From Pseudovirgaria hyperparasitica (Eukaryota; Ascomycota; Dothideomycetes; Acrospermales; Acrospermaceae): DNA of 64,000 bases. Within the stretch, counting starts at the first letter, position 1. The number at the start of each line of letters is the position of its first letter. Of the stretch, positions 47,079 to 56,761 are shown in pieces. The notes below the pieces were generated by a model. That model was not told the origin of the DNA. It did no database searches and saw only the letters and a program-made list of their open reading frames with translations. The stretch lies in the NCBI RefSeq assembly GCF_010093815.1, contig NW_022985558.1, positions 316,640 through 380,639 of the forward strand, written 5' to 3'. The translations under genes were made by a program, and so were the position numbers.

Positions 47079-50000
47079 CTATGCATTCGAGACTACAGCA
47101 GTTAAAGCATCCACCGGAGTATTCTCTGACGATCCATCGGAAGATGACATAGAATCGAAGTGTGGATTTGTGGTCTGAGAATTCCAATGCCGCCTTTGTG
47201 TAGCTAATACATCAGAGACATCCAACAATTTCGCTTCCTGTAGCTTGCTGACGAAGTGCCAGAATTGATTCTGAAATTGCCTGTCTTCCCGGTGCGAGGT
47301 CGGAGGTGTAAGCTTGTTGTCGACATCGTGAACTATTTGTGCTACTGCAGAGTAGTCGCCTTGGCGAGCATGAGCATTTATCATGTTATGTAAAGCGCGC
47401 CATCCAGGCTGCTGGCCAGTTCTGACCATACGACTAAGCACTTCCCTCATTTTACCGATTTCGTCGAGTCTGGCCCATCCTTCGATCATGCGGTCCATGA
47501 AGATATTGTCGATATAGGCGTATCGGCTGTTGGCACGGTTCCACAACGCGTCGAGCTTGAAGATATCGGGGTGTTCCTGGTCGAAGTAATGTCGGGCAAG
47601 GGCAGTGAAAATGGTTGCTGGAATCCACTGTTCCGATTTGACTAGGACTCGAAGAACAATTTCAACGGCGCGCATTTGATTGTGGCGAATAAGTCCGTCT
47701 ACGAGAGCTGTGAATGTATATTTGTTGAGAGCTTTCTTCTCTTTGAGGTCGTCGAGCAGATCCTCGATGTTCTTCTGAACGAACACTTCGGGCTGAGAAT
47801 CCTCGAACAAGGATACACGAAACATGGCGTTTACAAGGAGCGCATATGTTGCCTGGTCAGGCTCGATTCCTTTGCTCTGCATCTCGTCGATGAGTTCATA
47901 GCCTTTTACAGCATCGCCTTTGCGAAACGCCATCCTGATCATTGGATTGTACGTCCATGCTGTGACTTCAAGACCAAAAGCTTTCGCCCATTCAAGAAGC
48001 CTTTCCACCAGTTCCCAACTCCTGTTCTTGTCAGATATTGCTTTGAGAGCAGCATTGATCATTTCAATGTTAGGTCTGACAGTGAGGGTGGGTGGTGGGC
48101 CAAGGTTCTTGGTTGGTTTCGACCGCTGCCGCTGCGCCTCATAGGCTTTCAAACGTTCACATGAAGCTGTCCAGCTGTTCCCAATGTCCTGGATCAGTTG
48201 AAGACCGTCGCTAACGTCTCGCAACATCATGATACTGTGTATTCTCGTCACCCAAATGCGGCTCGTGGGCTGGAAGCCGGAGTCAAGCATTTTCTGCCAA
48301 AAAATGTCCAGTGCCTCCGGATCTCTTAGGTCATTGCAACCAGACAACACAGCCTGCCAAACCCATTCTGTAGGTTTCGTACCTTGTTTTTGCATCGTAT
48401 TCCACACTCTAATAGTATTCGACATGTCTTTCAGCTTCATGAAAGCTTTCAAGAATTGTACAATAGTGTCGACAGGGATTGTTGTATTTGATTGCCCAGT
48501 GGTGTTATCTAACTCCGCCTGGACCCGCGACCACAGTTTCTGAACATGAGGCAAGTCTTGAGCTTCCATTGCACGTCCGATCCGCGACTCTAGCCGAGCC
48601 GAGATCATCTCTACTTGGCTTGCTCCATCGGACACATGGCTAGTAATGAATTTCTTCGGTTGTCTTCGAGTGACATAGTTTGTGTACTCCGCAACGACGA
48701 AGTGGGCATCTTGCTTGATATTTCTGATTCTAGGCTGCCATTTTTCGACAGCTAGACGGTTCTGTTGCAGTACCGTGCTGCTCATCTCGAGTTGAGCCCA
48801 CATATGATGCGTGTACGAGTCGCAGATCATGGAACTGATGAACTTCACGAAAGGCCAGTATTCTGCGCGCTGGGTCTCAGAAATGTTGAACGTGGATTGT
48901 TCATGTATGAGCAAACAATTTGTGAGCAAAGCGGCACCGCATAACTTTTCAAAGCTGTGGTAGCCCATGACTACTAGAGGAAGTGATTGTTTCATAAGTT
49001 GTGAGAATTTTGGGGCTCGCAACGTAATGTTTGGCTGCCTCGGAGGAAGAAAAGCCCAGTCATTTGGCGCTGGTGCGGGGCTGGAATCAGAAGATCTGTG
49101 GTGGAAGCAAAAAGCCTTCCACAGGTCAACCACTGCTAAAAGACTGGCTGAGTCCTTTGGCTTGTCAGAGCAGCTAATCTGTAGAAGGTGTTTCGTAGTT
49201 TGGTCTAGTAATTCCGACCAAATACGGTCACCATCGAAGACGCCAATTGTCAACATCCTCTCAAGAGCATCTACTGGTCTAGGAACTCCTGCTCGTTTTC
49301 CAGAACACCAGGCTTTTGTGATATCGATTAACAGGTATGCGAAGGGAGACATCTTGGCTAGGTGTTTCATATCGTTGTAGGTTGGAGTTTTAAACGCAGG
49401 ACAATCGCGTGAAGTAAAATTTTCATTAAAATAGGCCCATCTTCTCGCGATCTGAGCCACTGGTAAGTTTGAAAATATGGCAATAGGTCCGACATCGCGG
49501 TTATCTCGCCCGTGGACGGATGATGCGGTGACTTTGGGTCGTGCTGCTGGCCGTTGCGTATCTCCCGATGTGTGTGTGATGACCGGAGGGCGTGCCGGCA
49601 CTATATTTGTCATTTCGTCCCGGGATAGTAAGTCTCCATGTCTGGAACGGGCTTGGGTGTTACTTGTGGATTGTGTGATATTGTCCCTCTCACTTCGTTG
49701 AGAAGCGTTTCCATACGGTTTTTTATACTCTGAGTTGTCGACGTTATCATTTTGGACTTCTGACCGTTCGAAAACAGGGTGATGAGTCTGATCATATGAC
49801 ACTTGAGGGTCTTTGGTACTTCGAAGAAGAGACCCGTATCGCATCTCCTTGGGCTCTGCCTGTTCAGTTGGCATATGCGCTACCTCTTGGGCTTCATATC
49901 CCACACCCAGTGCAGGACGCTTCCAAGTTGGCGGTTGCAATGGTTTCACGATGTGTTTGCCAGCGAGACCGTTTTTCAGTGGCACGACTCCTGCGATTTC

Positions 50001-50462
50001 GCGCCTATTCCCATTCGCCGGCGATTTCGAGACTTTATCATGAGGTTTCGCATGCAATATGACCGGTGCATCATCAATGTGTTCGAGAATAGGTCGATCA
50101 GCTTGCTGATTTGATCTATGTAGAGGTTTGCGGATTCTTTCGGGATCTGAGTTTCGGAGGTCTTGTCTTTCACTATCAGGCTCTTCCTCGACCGCAAGCA
50201 CCGGAGCCGAAAATCTAGAATATCGGCCTCTTCCATTATGATATTTCATATAATTCTCAAATATATCGTCGGAGTACCCTTGCGAGTCGGTAGTGTTGCT
50301 TGCTTGCTGCACTGTGTCATCTGCCAGAGGCCAGCGATCGTGTGAATTTGAAAGAGGCGGAAGGGTGCTGTGAAGCTTTCGTGTCGCAATTGTCACTCGA
50401 GATATGCGCCAGTGTCGCCAGAGGCGAGCGTGACAGCTCTTGCAGACATGCGAGCTGTACAT
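47079..50462 (-). CDS. Large mitochondrial pentatricopeptide-repeat (PPR) protein, Cya5-like
   Basis: Single exon, 1127 aa from the ATG at 50462; an upstream in-frame ATG at 50576 adds 38 residues without targeting character. The chosen N-terminus (MYSSHVCKSCHARLWRHW, then RKLHSTLP) is a typical mitochondrial presequence. Residues up to about 340 are disordered. The C-terminal half contains degenerate 35-residue helical repeats, for example MSNTIRVWNTMQKQGTKPTEWVW and GYELIDEMQSKGIEPDQATYALL. PPR proteins bind specific organelle transcripts. Size and architecture resemble Neurospora CYA-5, needed for cox1 expression, but orthology is not proven from sequence inspection. It lies head to head, 245 bp away, with the acid phosphatase gene. 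Confidence 0.82.
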   Translation of the reverse strand: MYSSHVCKSCHARLWRHWRISRVTIATRKLHSTLPPLSNSHDRWPLADDTVQQASNTTDSQGYSDDIFENYMKYHNGRGRYSRFSAPVLAVEEEPDSERQDLRNSDPERIRKPLHRSNQQADRPILEHIDDAPVILHAKPHDKVSKSPANGNRREIAGVVPLKNGLAGKHIVKPLQPPTWKRPALGVGYEAQEVAHMPTEQAEPKEMRYGSLLRSTKDPQVSYDQTHHPVFERSEVQNDNVDNSEYKKPYGNASQRSERDNITQSTSNTQARSRHGDLLSRDEMTNIVPARPPVITHTSGDTQRPAARPKVTASSVHGRDNRDVGPIAIFSNLPVAQIARRWAYFNENFTSRDCPAFKTPTYNDMKHLAKMSPFAYLLIDITKAWCSGKRAGVPRPVDALERMLTIGVFDGDRIWSELLDQTTKHLLQISCSDKPKDSASLLAVVDLWKAFCFHHRSSDSSPAPAPNDWAFLPPRQPNITLRAPKFSQLMKQSLPLVVMGYHSFEKLCGAALLTNCLLIHEQSTFNISETQRAEYWPFVKFISSMICDSYTHHMWAQLEMSSTVLQQNRLAVEKWQPRIRNIKQDAHFVVAEYTNYVTRRQPKKFITSHVSDGASQVEMISARLESRIGRAMEAQDLPHVQKLWSRVQAELDNTTGQSNTTIPVDTIVQFLKAFMKLKDMSNTIRVWNTMQKQGTKPTEWVWQAVLSGCNDLRDPEALDIFWQKMLDSGFQPTSRIWVTRIHSIMMLRDVSDGLQLIQDIGNSWTASCERLKAYEAQRQRSKPTKNLGPPPTLTVRPNIEMINAALKAISDKNRSWELVERLLEWAKAFGLEVTAWTYNPMIRMAFRKGDAVKGYELIDEMQSKGIEPDQATYALLVNAMFRVSLFEDSQPEVFVQKNIEDLLDDLKEKKALNKYTFTALVDGLIRHNQMRAVEIVLRVLVKSEQWIPATIFTALARHYFDQEHPDIFKLDALWNRANSRYAYIDNIFMDRMIEGWARLDEIGKMREVLSRMVRTGQQPGWRALHNMINAHARQGDYSAVAQIVHDVDNKLTPPTSHREDRQFQNQFWHFVSKLQEAKLLDVSDVLATQRRHWNSQTTNPHFDSMSSSDGSSENTPVDALTAVVSNA

Positions 50463-50707
50463 GCCCAGCAGTAGCAGGGACTGGATTGCAATATGCGTGA
50501 GGTCGAGATGTTGAGCATGAGCAGTGTCAGTCTTGTTAAGTCCCGTTGGTCCAAGCTTCAACGTCATCTGGTCCATCGGCCGGCCGAGGCTGCAGTTCGA
50601 CTGTAGAGTGTCCTAAAAATATTAATTGCGACTCCTCTCGAAGCTGACAACGCATCAATTCTGGTTAATATATATGACAGAAATCCGACCATTCGTCTAT
50701 TACCGAT
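50463..50707. promoter_or_regulatory. Divergent promoter region of the PPR and acid phosphatase genes
   Basis: A 245-bp gap between two start codons on opposite strands; no specific element recognised. Confidence 0.4.
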
Positions 50708-52473
50708 ATGACCACTCTACAGCCCCGGCAGCCGTACAGCACTGAAGAGCTCAAGCACCTCTATCCACAAGACCTCCAGCTACAGCTTGTCCAAGTCGTA
50801 TGAACTTCGCAATCATTTCCTTCACAGCTATCACTGATCATAAGCCTGTAGCTTCTACGACATGGTCAGCTCACCAGTCTCATCTGCTTAGGAATAGATT
50901 GACATGGTACAGGCGAACGAACTCCCGTGTCCCCACGCTTTCAGCACGTACGTTTGTTCACACTGTACAAAGTAATTACCAAAGCTCATGTACCTATATG
51001 TAGACCGGTCTACCAGTGTACTGGCCATACTGTCGGGCTGCCAAACAGCTTACGAGCACAGTCATGGCTACCACAGACTGGAAAGACTTCGATTTGCTAA
51101 AGTATAGACGACGATTGGAGACCTTTGGGACAGATGACAGCCCAATCGTGGCCGTTGGACCAAAAGGAGAGCTGGACGCAGTATGGTACGTCTCCGGTGC
51201 AGACTATGATAGATTCTGCAAGCAAATCTGACGAGCATGTAGTCAACCCGGTGAATTGACCGACAAAGGTCGGGAAACCACGCTCGCGCTCGGCAAACGA
51301 CTCCGTTCTCTCTACGTGGATCAACTAAATTTCATGCCTAAGCTGATAGCAGACTCCGACATGATCTATCTTCGTGCTACCCCTATTCCTAGAGCCCTCG
51401 AATCGGTTCAGCAAGCCTTTTGGGGCATGTATCCGCCATCCGCACGCACCGCTGACTTCCCACCCCCTACGATCCTCACGCGCACGCCCTCCGAGGAGAC
51501 CCTATTCCCCAACGAAGGAAGCTGCAGACGCTTCGCCCAACTGAGCCGCGCCTTTGCCCAACGCACCGCCGAACGCTGGAACGACAGTGATGACATGGCA
51601 TACCTCAACAAAGTCATCGGCAAACACATGCCCGCCGCCTCACCCAGAGTCGCCGTCGACTCCCACCCACGCCTATCCGGCATCATGGACACGCTCAACG
51701 CAACTCTCGCCCACGGCTCAGACACCCGTTTACCTTCTGAATTCTACGACCCAAAGGCCCGCGCCATCATCGACAAAATCGCCGTCGAGGAATGGTACTC
51801 GGGATACAAGGAATCGGCAGAATATCGAACCGTCGGCATCGGCGCGCTAGCAGGCGACATCGTAGCCCGCATGGTCGGATCCGTCGAGACGGTGGCGGCG
51901 ACACAGGGCACAGATGTCATTAAGAACGTCCGTGACGCGACAACTGACCCCGGAAACGAGAAGCAGATCAAGCTTGCACTCTCGGGCTGCCACGACACCA
52001 CGCTGGCAGCCCTGCTGACGAGTCTAGGTGCCTTCGACGGCGAGTCCTGGCCGCCGTTCACATCGCACGTCGCAATCGAACTATTCCGCAAGAATACCCC
52101 CACTACACCCACACCCACCTCCTTAACTGCATCATCATCACCACCCTCCAAACCAAACTGGTGGACCACCCTCTTCGGCCCCTCCCCATCCACTACACCC
52201 AGAATCAACCGCACCCCCACATCCACCCTCTCAACTACCCAAAAATCCGCCCTAGATGGCTTCTTCGTGCGCGTGCGCTACAACGACAAGGTCATGCAGG
52301 TGCCGGCGTGTGCGCAGCCGGGCAAGCATTTCGAAGACGATACGACGCTGTGCACGCTCGCGGCATTTAAGGGCGTTGTCGATGCGTTTACGCCGCGGAG
52401 CTGGAAGGGCGCGTGTCGGCAGAATCTGGATAAGGCTGTGTTTCCCGAGGCGGAGGAGCGGGCTGGGTTTTGA
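50708..52473 (+). CDS. Histidine acid phosphatase (branch 2 histidine phosphatase superfamily)
   Basis: Five exons, join(50708..50797, 50852..50864, 50913..50947, 51004..51185, 51243..52473), 516 aa. The spliced N-terminus reads LVQVLLRHGERTPVSPRFQHTGLPVYWPYC, with the phosphohistidine motif RHGxRxP. The second half of the active site is the HD pair in SGCHDTTLAALL, in exon 5. There is no signal peptide, so it is probably intracellular, like the ACPL2/PXYLP1-type relatives. CQPGELTDKGRETTLALGKRL is the conserved segment shared with other branch 2 enzymes. A Pro/Ser/Thr insert (about residues 395-435) is lineage-type filler. The catalytic Arg-His is encoded by a 13-nt exon, so gene callers may miss the true N-terminus. 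Substrate unknown. Confidence 0.88.
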
Positions 52474-52840
52474 GAGTGTTGTGTGGGAAGATGAACGTGA
52501 TGGATGTGATGAAAGAATGAATCAATGGCTGGATGAATGAATGAGGATGCGCGACTCGATTGCATTCTGGATGGGAAAAAATTGAGGAAAAAAGTGGTGA
52601 TAGATGGATATGGGTATCAAGAAGCATACATAGCACATAGCATGCACGCACGTACACCACCAAGACGCATATCATATATACATACATATATACCATAGAT
52701 TTCGGCAACTACGATAGGGCTATACAATAGAACTGAAAGATAGGGTAGAAAAGCTATACATATTCTACCCCTACAATCCGAAGTCTATCAGTCCATCTTT
52801 TCCCGTAATCCTACAATGCCCCAGTTCCTGACTCGTTCTT

Positions 52841-55225
52841 CTAATTTCTATGACTCAGATACCATGCAATATGCGCCACCGGCCACACAATCAACATGCC
52901 CACAATCACCGCTTTGTCCAGATTACTTCGCTCCGGCACACCACCGTCACTCACGCTAGGCGACCCCTTTTGCCCAGCCACCTCCCTCCTAGCCGCGACA
53001 TCCTCATCCGGAATCTTCGTGATCCCGGCCGCACTCGCAGCAGCATCACTCGCACTCGGCATGCCAACGCCGCGATTCTTGCGCTTCAGAATATTCTGCA
53101 GCGTGCGGTCGTCGATTTTATGCTTTGCGTCTCGGTCCCGTTGTGCCTTGACGGCGGTGGCACGGGCCTCGATCTCAGCTTCGCTAATGGCAGGTTCCGC
53201 GGCGTCGGCATTGGCAGCTCGGTGGCTCTCTGCGATCTGCGAGGAAGATGACCGAGCTGGATATGGTGGTGATGATGATGTTGACGGGGGACCGATGGGC
53301 TTGGGCGGCGAGGGTGTACGCTTGCTCCGCACGACCTCGACACCGGCGAAGAGGATCATGATCATGAGGACGGCTGGAAGGACGAGTTTGAGAGAATTGT
53401 CCTCGCTGCGAGATGCAGGGTTGGAAACGACGGAGTTTGGTGGTTGTTGCTTCGCGTCTCCGGCGGGAGGACGATCGGCTAGTGAGATGAACGCTGTTCC
53501 GGGGCCGGTGACGGCGGGGGCGAAGGGATCATGTTTTTCGGTCGTTGGCTGCGGGTGCTCGGGTAAAGGGGTAGTAGGTTTTGAAGGCGAGGTCTGGGAT
53601 GAGAGGTTTGATTGTTCTTGCTGTAGGGCACGCAAGTTTTCGGAATGCCACGTCGGATCGACGAGCATGCCGCTGCGGCCACCTTCTTTAAGGACGACTT
53701 TGACTGATGAGATACTCATGCCTTTGTCTACTGCCTTGCACATGTCGTAAACAGTGCTTACGGCGCCCCACACACCCATCAACGCCTCCATCTCGACACC
53801 TGTGGCACCGGTACATTCAACAGTGGCATGCACATTGATGCAGCCATACATGATCTCTGCATCATCTCCCGGCTGGACGAGGTCAAGGTCGATCACGACG
53901 CTGGTGAGCGGGATCGGGTGGCACAGAGGAATGAATTCGGGCGTCTTTTTGGCGGCAGTGATACCAGCAATACGCGCGATGCTCAGGACATCACCCTTCT
54001 TGATAGCGTTACGCGCAATGAGACTCGCGGGGTCGGGATTGGAGAAAGCAATGCGGCCAATGGCGATGGCGCGGCGGACGGTGTGTGGCTTTTCGGAAAT
54101 GGACACCATCTTTGCGGCGCCGGAGGCGTCAAGATGAGTCAAGGATGGCTCTGAGAGCGAGGAGGACTCAACAGGCGGTGTTGATGAGCGGTTTGGAGTC
54201 GAATGCAGTCGAGCCTTTTGGGTACGCACTGAAATGCCAGAGGAGGCCTGCAGGTCCGCCGGTTTGAAGATATTGGACACTGCAGAGTCAAGACGGCGAG
54301 GCTCTGTCCAGAGGCTTGGACGAAGGCCCTCGGAACGATCAATACTCTGCGTCTTGCATATTCTGCGGAAAGTGTCAGGTGGCAGGCGGAGTGACCCCTC
54401 CGGAACTTCAGGACCAAGGTCACGGAGGAGGAATTTTGGTCTATAATTCCTAGTGCCTTCCTCGGGTCGTTCATCAGACTCGTAAAAGTGCTTGCGGGCG
54501 ATCGCGTTCACAAAATCCTGACCAAATCCCTCCGCATATCTGGGCGACTTGTTCTCCTGCAGTCTCTGACACAATTTGCGATACACGGCAGGACGATGAG
54601 GCATTTTGCTGAACGGGAAAAAATCACTAGTTGTGGTCTCATAGATGTATCCCTCGTCTTCTGCCAGGGTACCAGCAATGACTTGCTCGCGAATTTGCTG
54701 ACGTTGTTCGTCCAAGAATGTGACCGACGGCACTAGTGTATACCACTTCTTCTCTGCATGGTAGTGGATCACTGTAGGGAACATTCGTTGTGGGGTCGTA
54801 GGGAATTGAATCTGTCCATATTTGCCAATGTGCTTGCCATGATTAGATTGCTCGAGGGAGTCTCCAGTATGATCCGCAGTAGGCGTACTCGAGGTCCCTA
54901 TCTCATCAAAAAGGAAAGGGTCGTCGAGGGGTTTGGTCTCTAATTTAGTATTTTGTGCTGGTACGATTTTGGCTTTCTTGCTGAACAGCCAAGACTGAGC
55001 AGGTATCTGCTTAGTCCCAGCAAAGCCTGGGACGACTTGGATTCTCGACTTTCGTTTGCTTTCGGTATGGAGCGAAGCACGATGCATCAGAGTGGGGCCT
55101 TGCGGAATGCCCCCCAACATATGGAAGGGTATATGAGACCATGGCGCAGCTAGTGCGGATGATCGGGCTGACCGACTGGGATGAGAAGTACCTAGCTTGT
55201 TCATGCGGGCTGAGCGATCTGTCAT
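52841..55225 (-). CDS. MoaC-domain protein (cyclic pyranopterin monophosphate synthase) with long extensions
   Basis: ORF of 794 codons without an internal stop. The MoaC domain spans about residues 362-519: LTHLDASGAAKMVSIS, FIPLCHPIPLTSV, VECTGATGVEMEALMGVWGA, and CKAVDKGM with the catalytic Asp-Lys. MoaC completes the first step of molybdenum cofactor synthesis after MoaA, converting the MoaA product to cPMP. Before it lie ~360 residues, including a folded-looking block (IGKYGQIQFPTTPQRMFP, then FGQDFVNAIARKHFYES) that I do not recognise. After it come a Pro/Ser-rich linker, one hydrophobic helix (LVLPAVLMIMILFAGVEVV), a charged Ala-rich part and a final helix (AVIVGMLIVWPVAHIAWYL). It can start at its own ATG (55225 or 55204) or be spliced to the upstream MoaA exon: acceptor after position 55219, in frame. 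Confidence 0.8.
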   Translation of the reverse strand: MTDRSARMNKLGTSHPSRSARSSALAAPWSHIPFHMLGGIPQGPTLMHRASLHTESKRKSRIQVVPGFAGTKQIPAQSWLFSKKAKIVPAQNTKLETKPLDDPFLFDEIGTSSTPTADHTGDSLEQSNHGKHIGKYGQIQFPTTPQRMFPTVIHYHAEKKWYTLVPSVTFLDEQRQQIREQVIAGTLAEDEGYIYETTTSDFFPFSKMPHRPAVYRKLCQRLQENKSPRYAEGFGQDFVNAIARKHFYESDERPEEGTRNYRPKFLLRDLGPEVPEGSLRLPPDTFRRICKTQSIDRSEGLRPSLWTEPRRLDSAVSNIFKPADLQASSGISVRTQKARLHSTPNRSSTPPVESSSLSEPSLTHLDASGAAKMVSISEKPHTVRRAIAIGRIAFSNPDPASLIARNAIKKGDVLSIARIAGITAAKKTPEFIPLCHPIPLTSVVIDLDLVQPGDDAEIMYGCINVHATVECTGATGVEMEALMGVWGAVSTVYDMCKAVDKGMSISSVKVVLKEGGRSGMLVDPTWHSENLRALQQEQSNLSSQTSPSKPTTPLPEHPQPTTEKHDPFAPAVTGPGTAFISLADRPPAGDAKQQPPNSVVSNPASRSEDNSLKLVLPAVLMIMILFAGVEVVRSKRTPSPPKPIGPPSTSSSPPYPARSSSSQIAESHRAANADAAEPAISEAEIEARATAVKAQRDRDAKHKIDDRTLQNILKRKNRGVGMPSASDAAASAAGITKIPDEDVAARREVAGQKGSPSVSDGGVPERSNLDKAVIVGMLIVWPVAHIAWYLSHRN

Positions 55226-55347
55226 AGGTAATCAGCTTCCGATCACGAGAGGTACTGACGAGGGCAGGAGGGTGTACATTGTGCGTATGGATGTTTGTGT
55301 CATTATGACAATCAAGAAATGCGGCTTTAGGTAGATAAGGAGCCTAA

Positions 55348-56761
55348 TCACCCACCAATAAGTATCATGGGTCGATTCTTCATGTTTTCCAACTCGCCAA
55401 GCTCAGCGTGACCGGCCTTCTTTCGTTTCACAGCGGCTCCAATAACGTTGAGAAGTTCCTGCTCACGCCCACTCCAACCGAGTGCCGTTCCTCTCGGAAG
55501 CAAGCCTTGGTGCCGATCCATTTCGATTTGCTTCAAGGCTTCGAACGAGGCTTCGTCAATCGGTTGGTCTTTATTGCCCTTTCGAAGAAGATCCCGGAGA
55601 GAGACTTCTGTATTTCCAAAGAGGCAGACCTTGAGACTTCCATCGCTGGTGATTCTGAGTCTATTACATGTGCCACAAAAGTTGTGTGTCATGCTCGTGA
55701 TAAAGCCAACCTTTCCCACAAACCCAGGGACCTCGAAGGTTTTACTGGTGTCATTCTTATGATCTTGTACTTTGCGGAGACCTGGATATTTCTCGCGAAT
55801 CATATCAAGCATCTCTTGATACGGGAGCATTTTACCTCGACTCCATTTGTTGCCATCGAATGGCATGTACTCGATGAAACGGACCTCAATGTCTTTCTCA
55901 CGGCCCATCTCTACAAATGGTACGATTTCGCGCTCGTTCAACCCACGCATCACGACACAATTGACCTTTAGCTTTATGCCCGCTCCAAGCTTGTTCATTT
56001 CGAGGATGCGTTCAATACTCTTCATCACAGCATCGAAACCCTTTCGGCGAGTCATGATTTGGAACTGGAATGGGTCGAGAGTATCCAAGCTTAGGTTGAC
56101 ACCAGTCAGACCTGATTCCGCCATGCTATCCAGTTTGCGATGTAAAGATATTCCGTTGGTGGTAATGGCCAATTCTTTCAGACCATTTGGTCGCAAAGAA
56201 CCAATCTGTTGCATTAAAGGAAGTATATCTCGCCGAATAGTAGGTTCGCCGCCGGTCAATCGAATTTTGGTAACACCCTGAGAGACGAAAAGAGAGGATA
56301 GATAATATATTTCCGGGGTGGTGAGAAGATGCGATTGGGGAGACAACGGTACACCCTCTGCATAAGTTAGCATTTTAACATATTCGGGCAAATGGTGATG
56401 GCGACAGACCTTCAGGCATACAATATAGACATCGCAGATTGCAACGTTCTGTGAGACTGATTCGCAAATAGTCGTGTTGTCGATTAAAGGTATCAGTTAA
56501 GAAATCAGAAAAGGGTTTCGCGTTTTTGATCGCGTCTCTTCGACCGCTGGAGGCGACGTTTCGAGCAGACGAACCGCCAGATTCCAAGGGATCAGCTCTA
56601 GAGTCATTGTATGTCTCGGAAGCTGCCGCAGTAGATATGCTCTTGGCCGAGTGTTTGTATCCCCGAAGTACAGAAGTATGTTCTTTGCCACTGCATCGAG
56701 CAATCCGTTGTACGCAGCGCAACGCACCGTGTCTGGGTCTGGACAATATGAGCCGGTCCAT
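55348..56761 (-). CDS. MoaA: GTP 3',8-cyclase, molybdenum cofactor synthesis (MOCS1A type)
   Basis: Two exons, complement(55348..56357, 56410..56761), 453 aa, with a 52-nt intron. A basic N-terminus of ~90 residues is probably a mitochondrial presequence. The radical SAM cluster is CNLRCLYC (C107, C111, C114); [11 protein letters not shown] binds SAM; the second [4Fe-4S] site is [14 protein letters not shown]...VCLF. The protein ends RPMILIGG and stop: the C-terminal Gly-Gly is essential in human MOCS1A and bacterial MoaA. The enzyme converts GTP to 3',8-cyclo-H2GTP. A donor site (G|GTGGGT at 55355) lies exactly ahead of the GG codons and would remove them, joining the protein to the MoaC ORF downstream. 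In Aspergillus both activities come from one locus, cnxABC. Confidence 0.92.
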
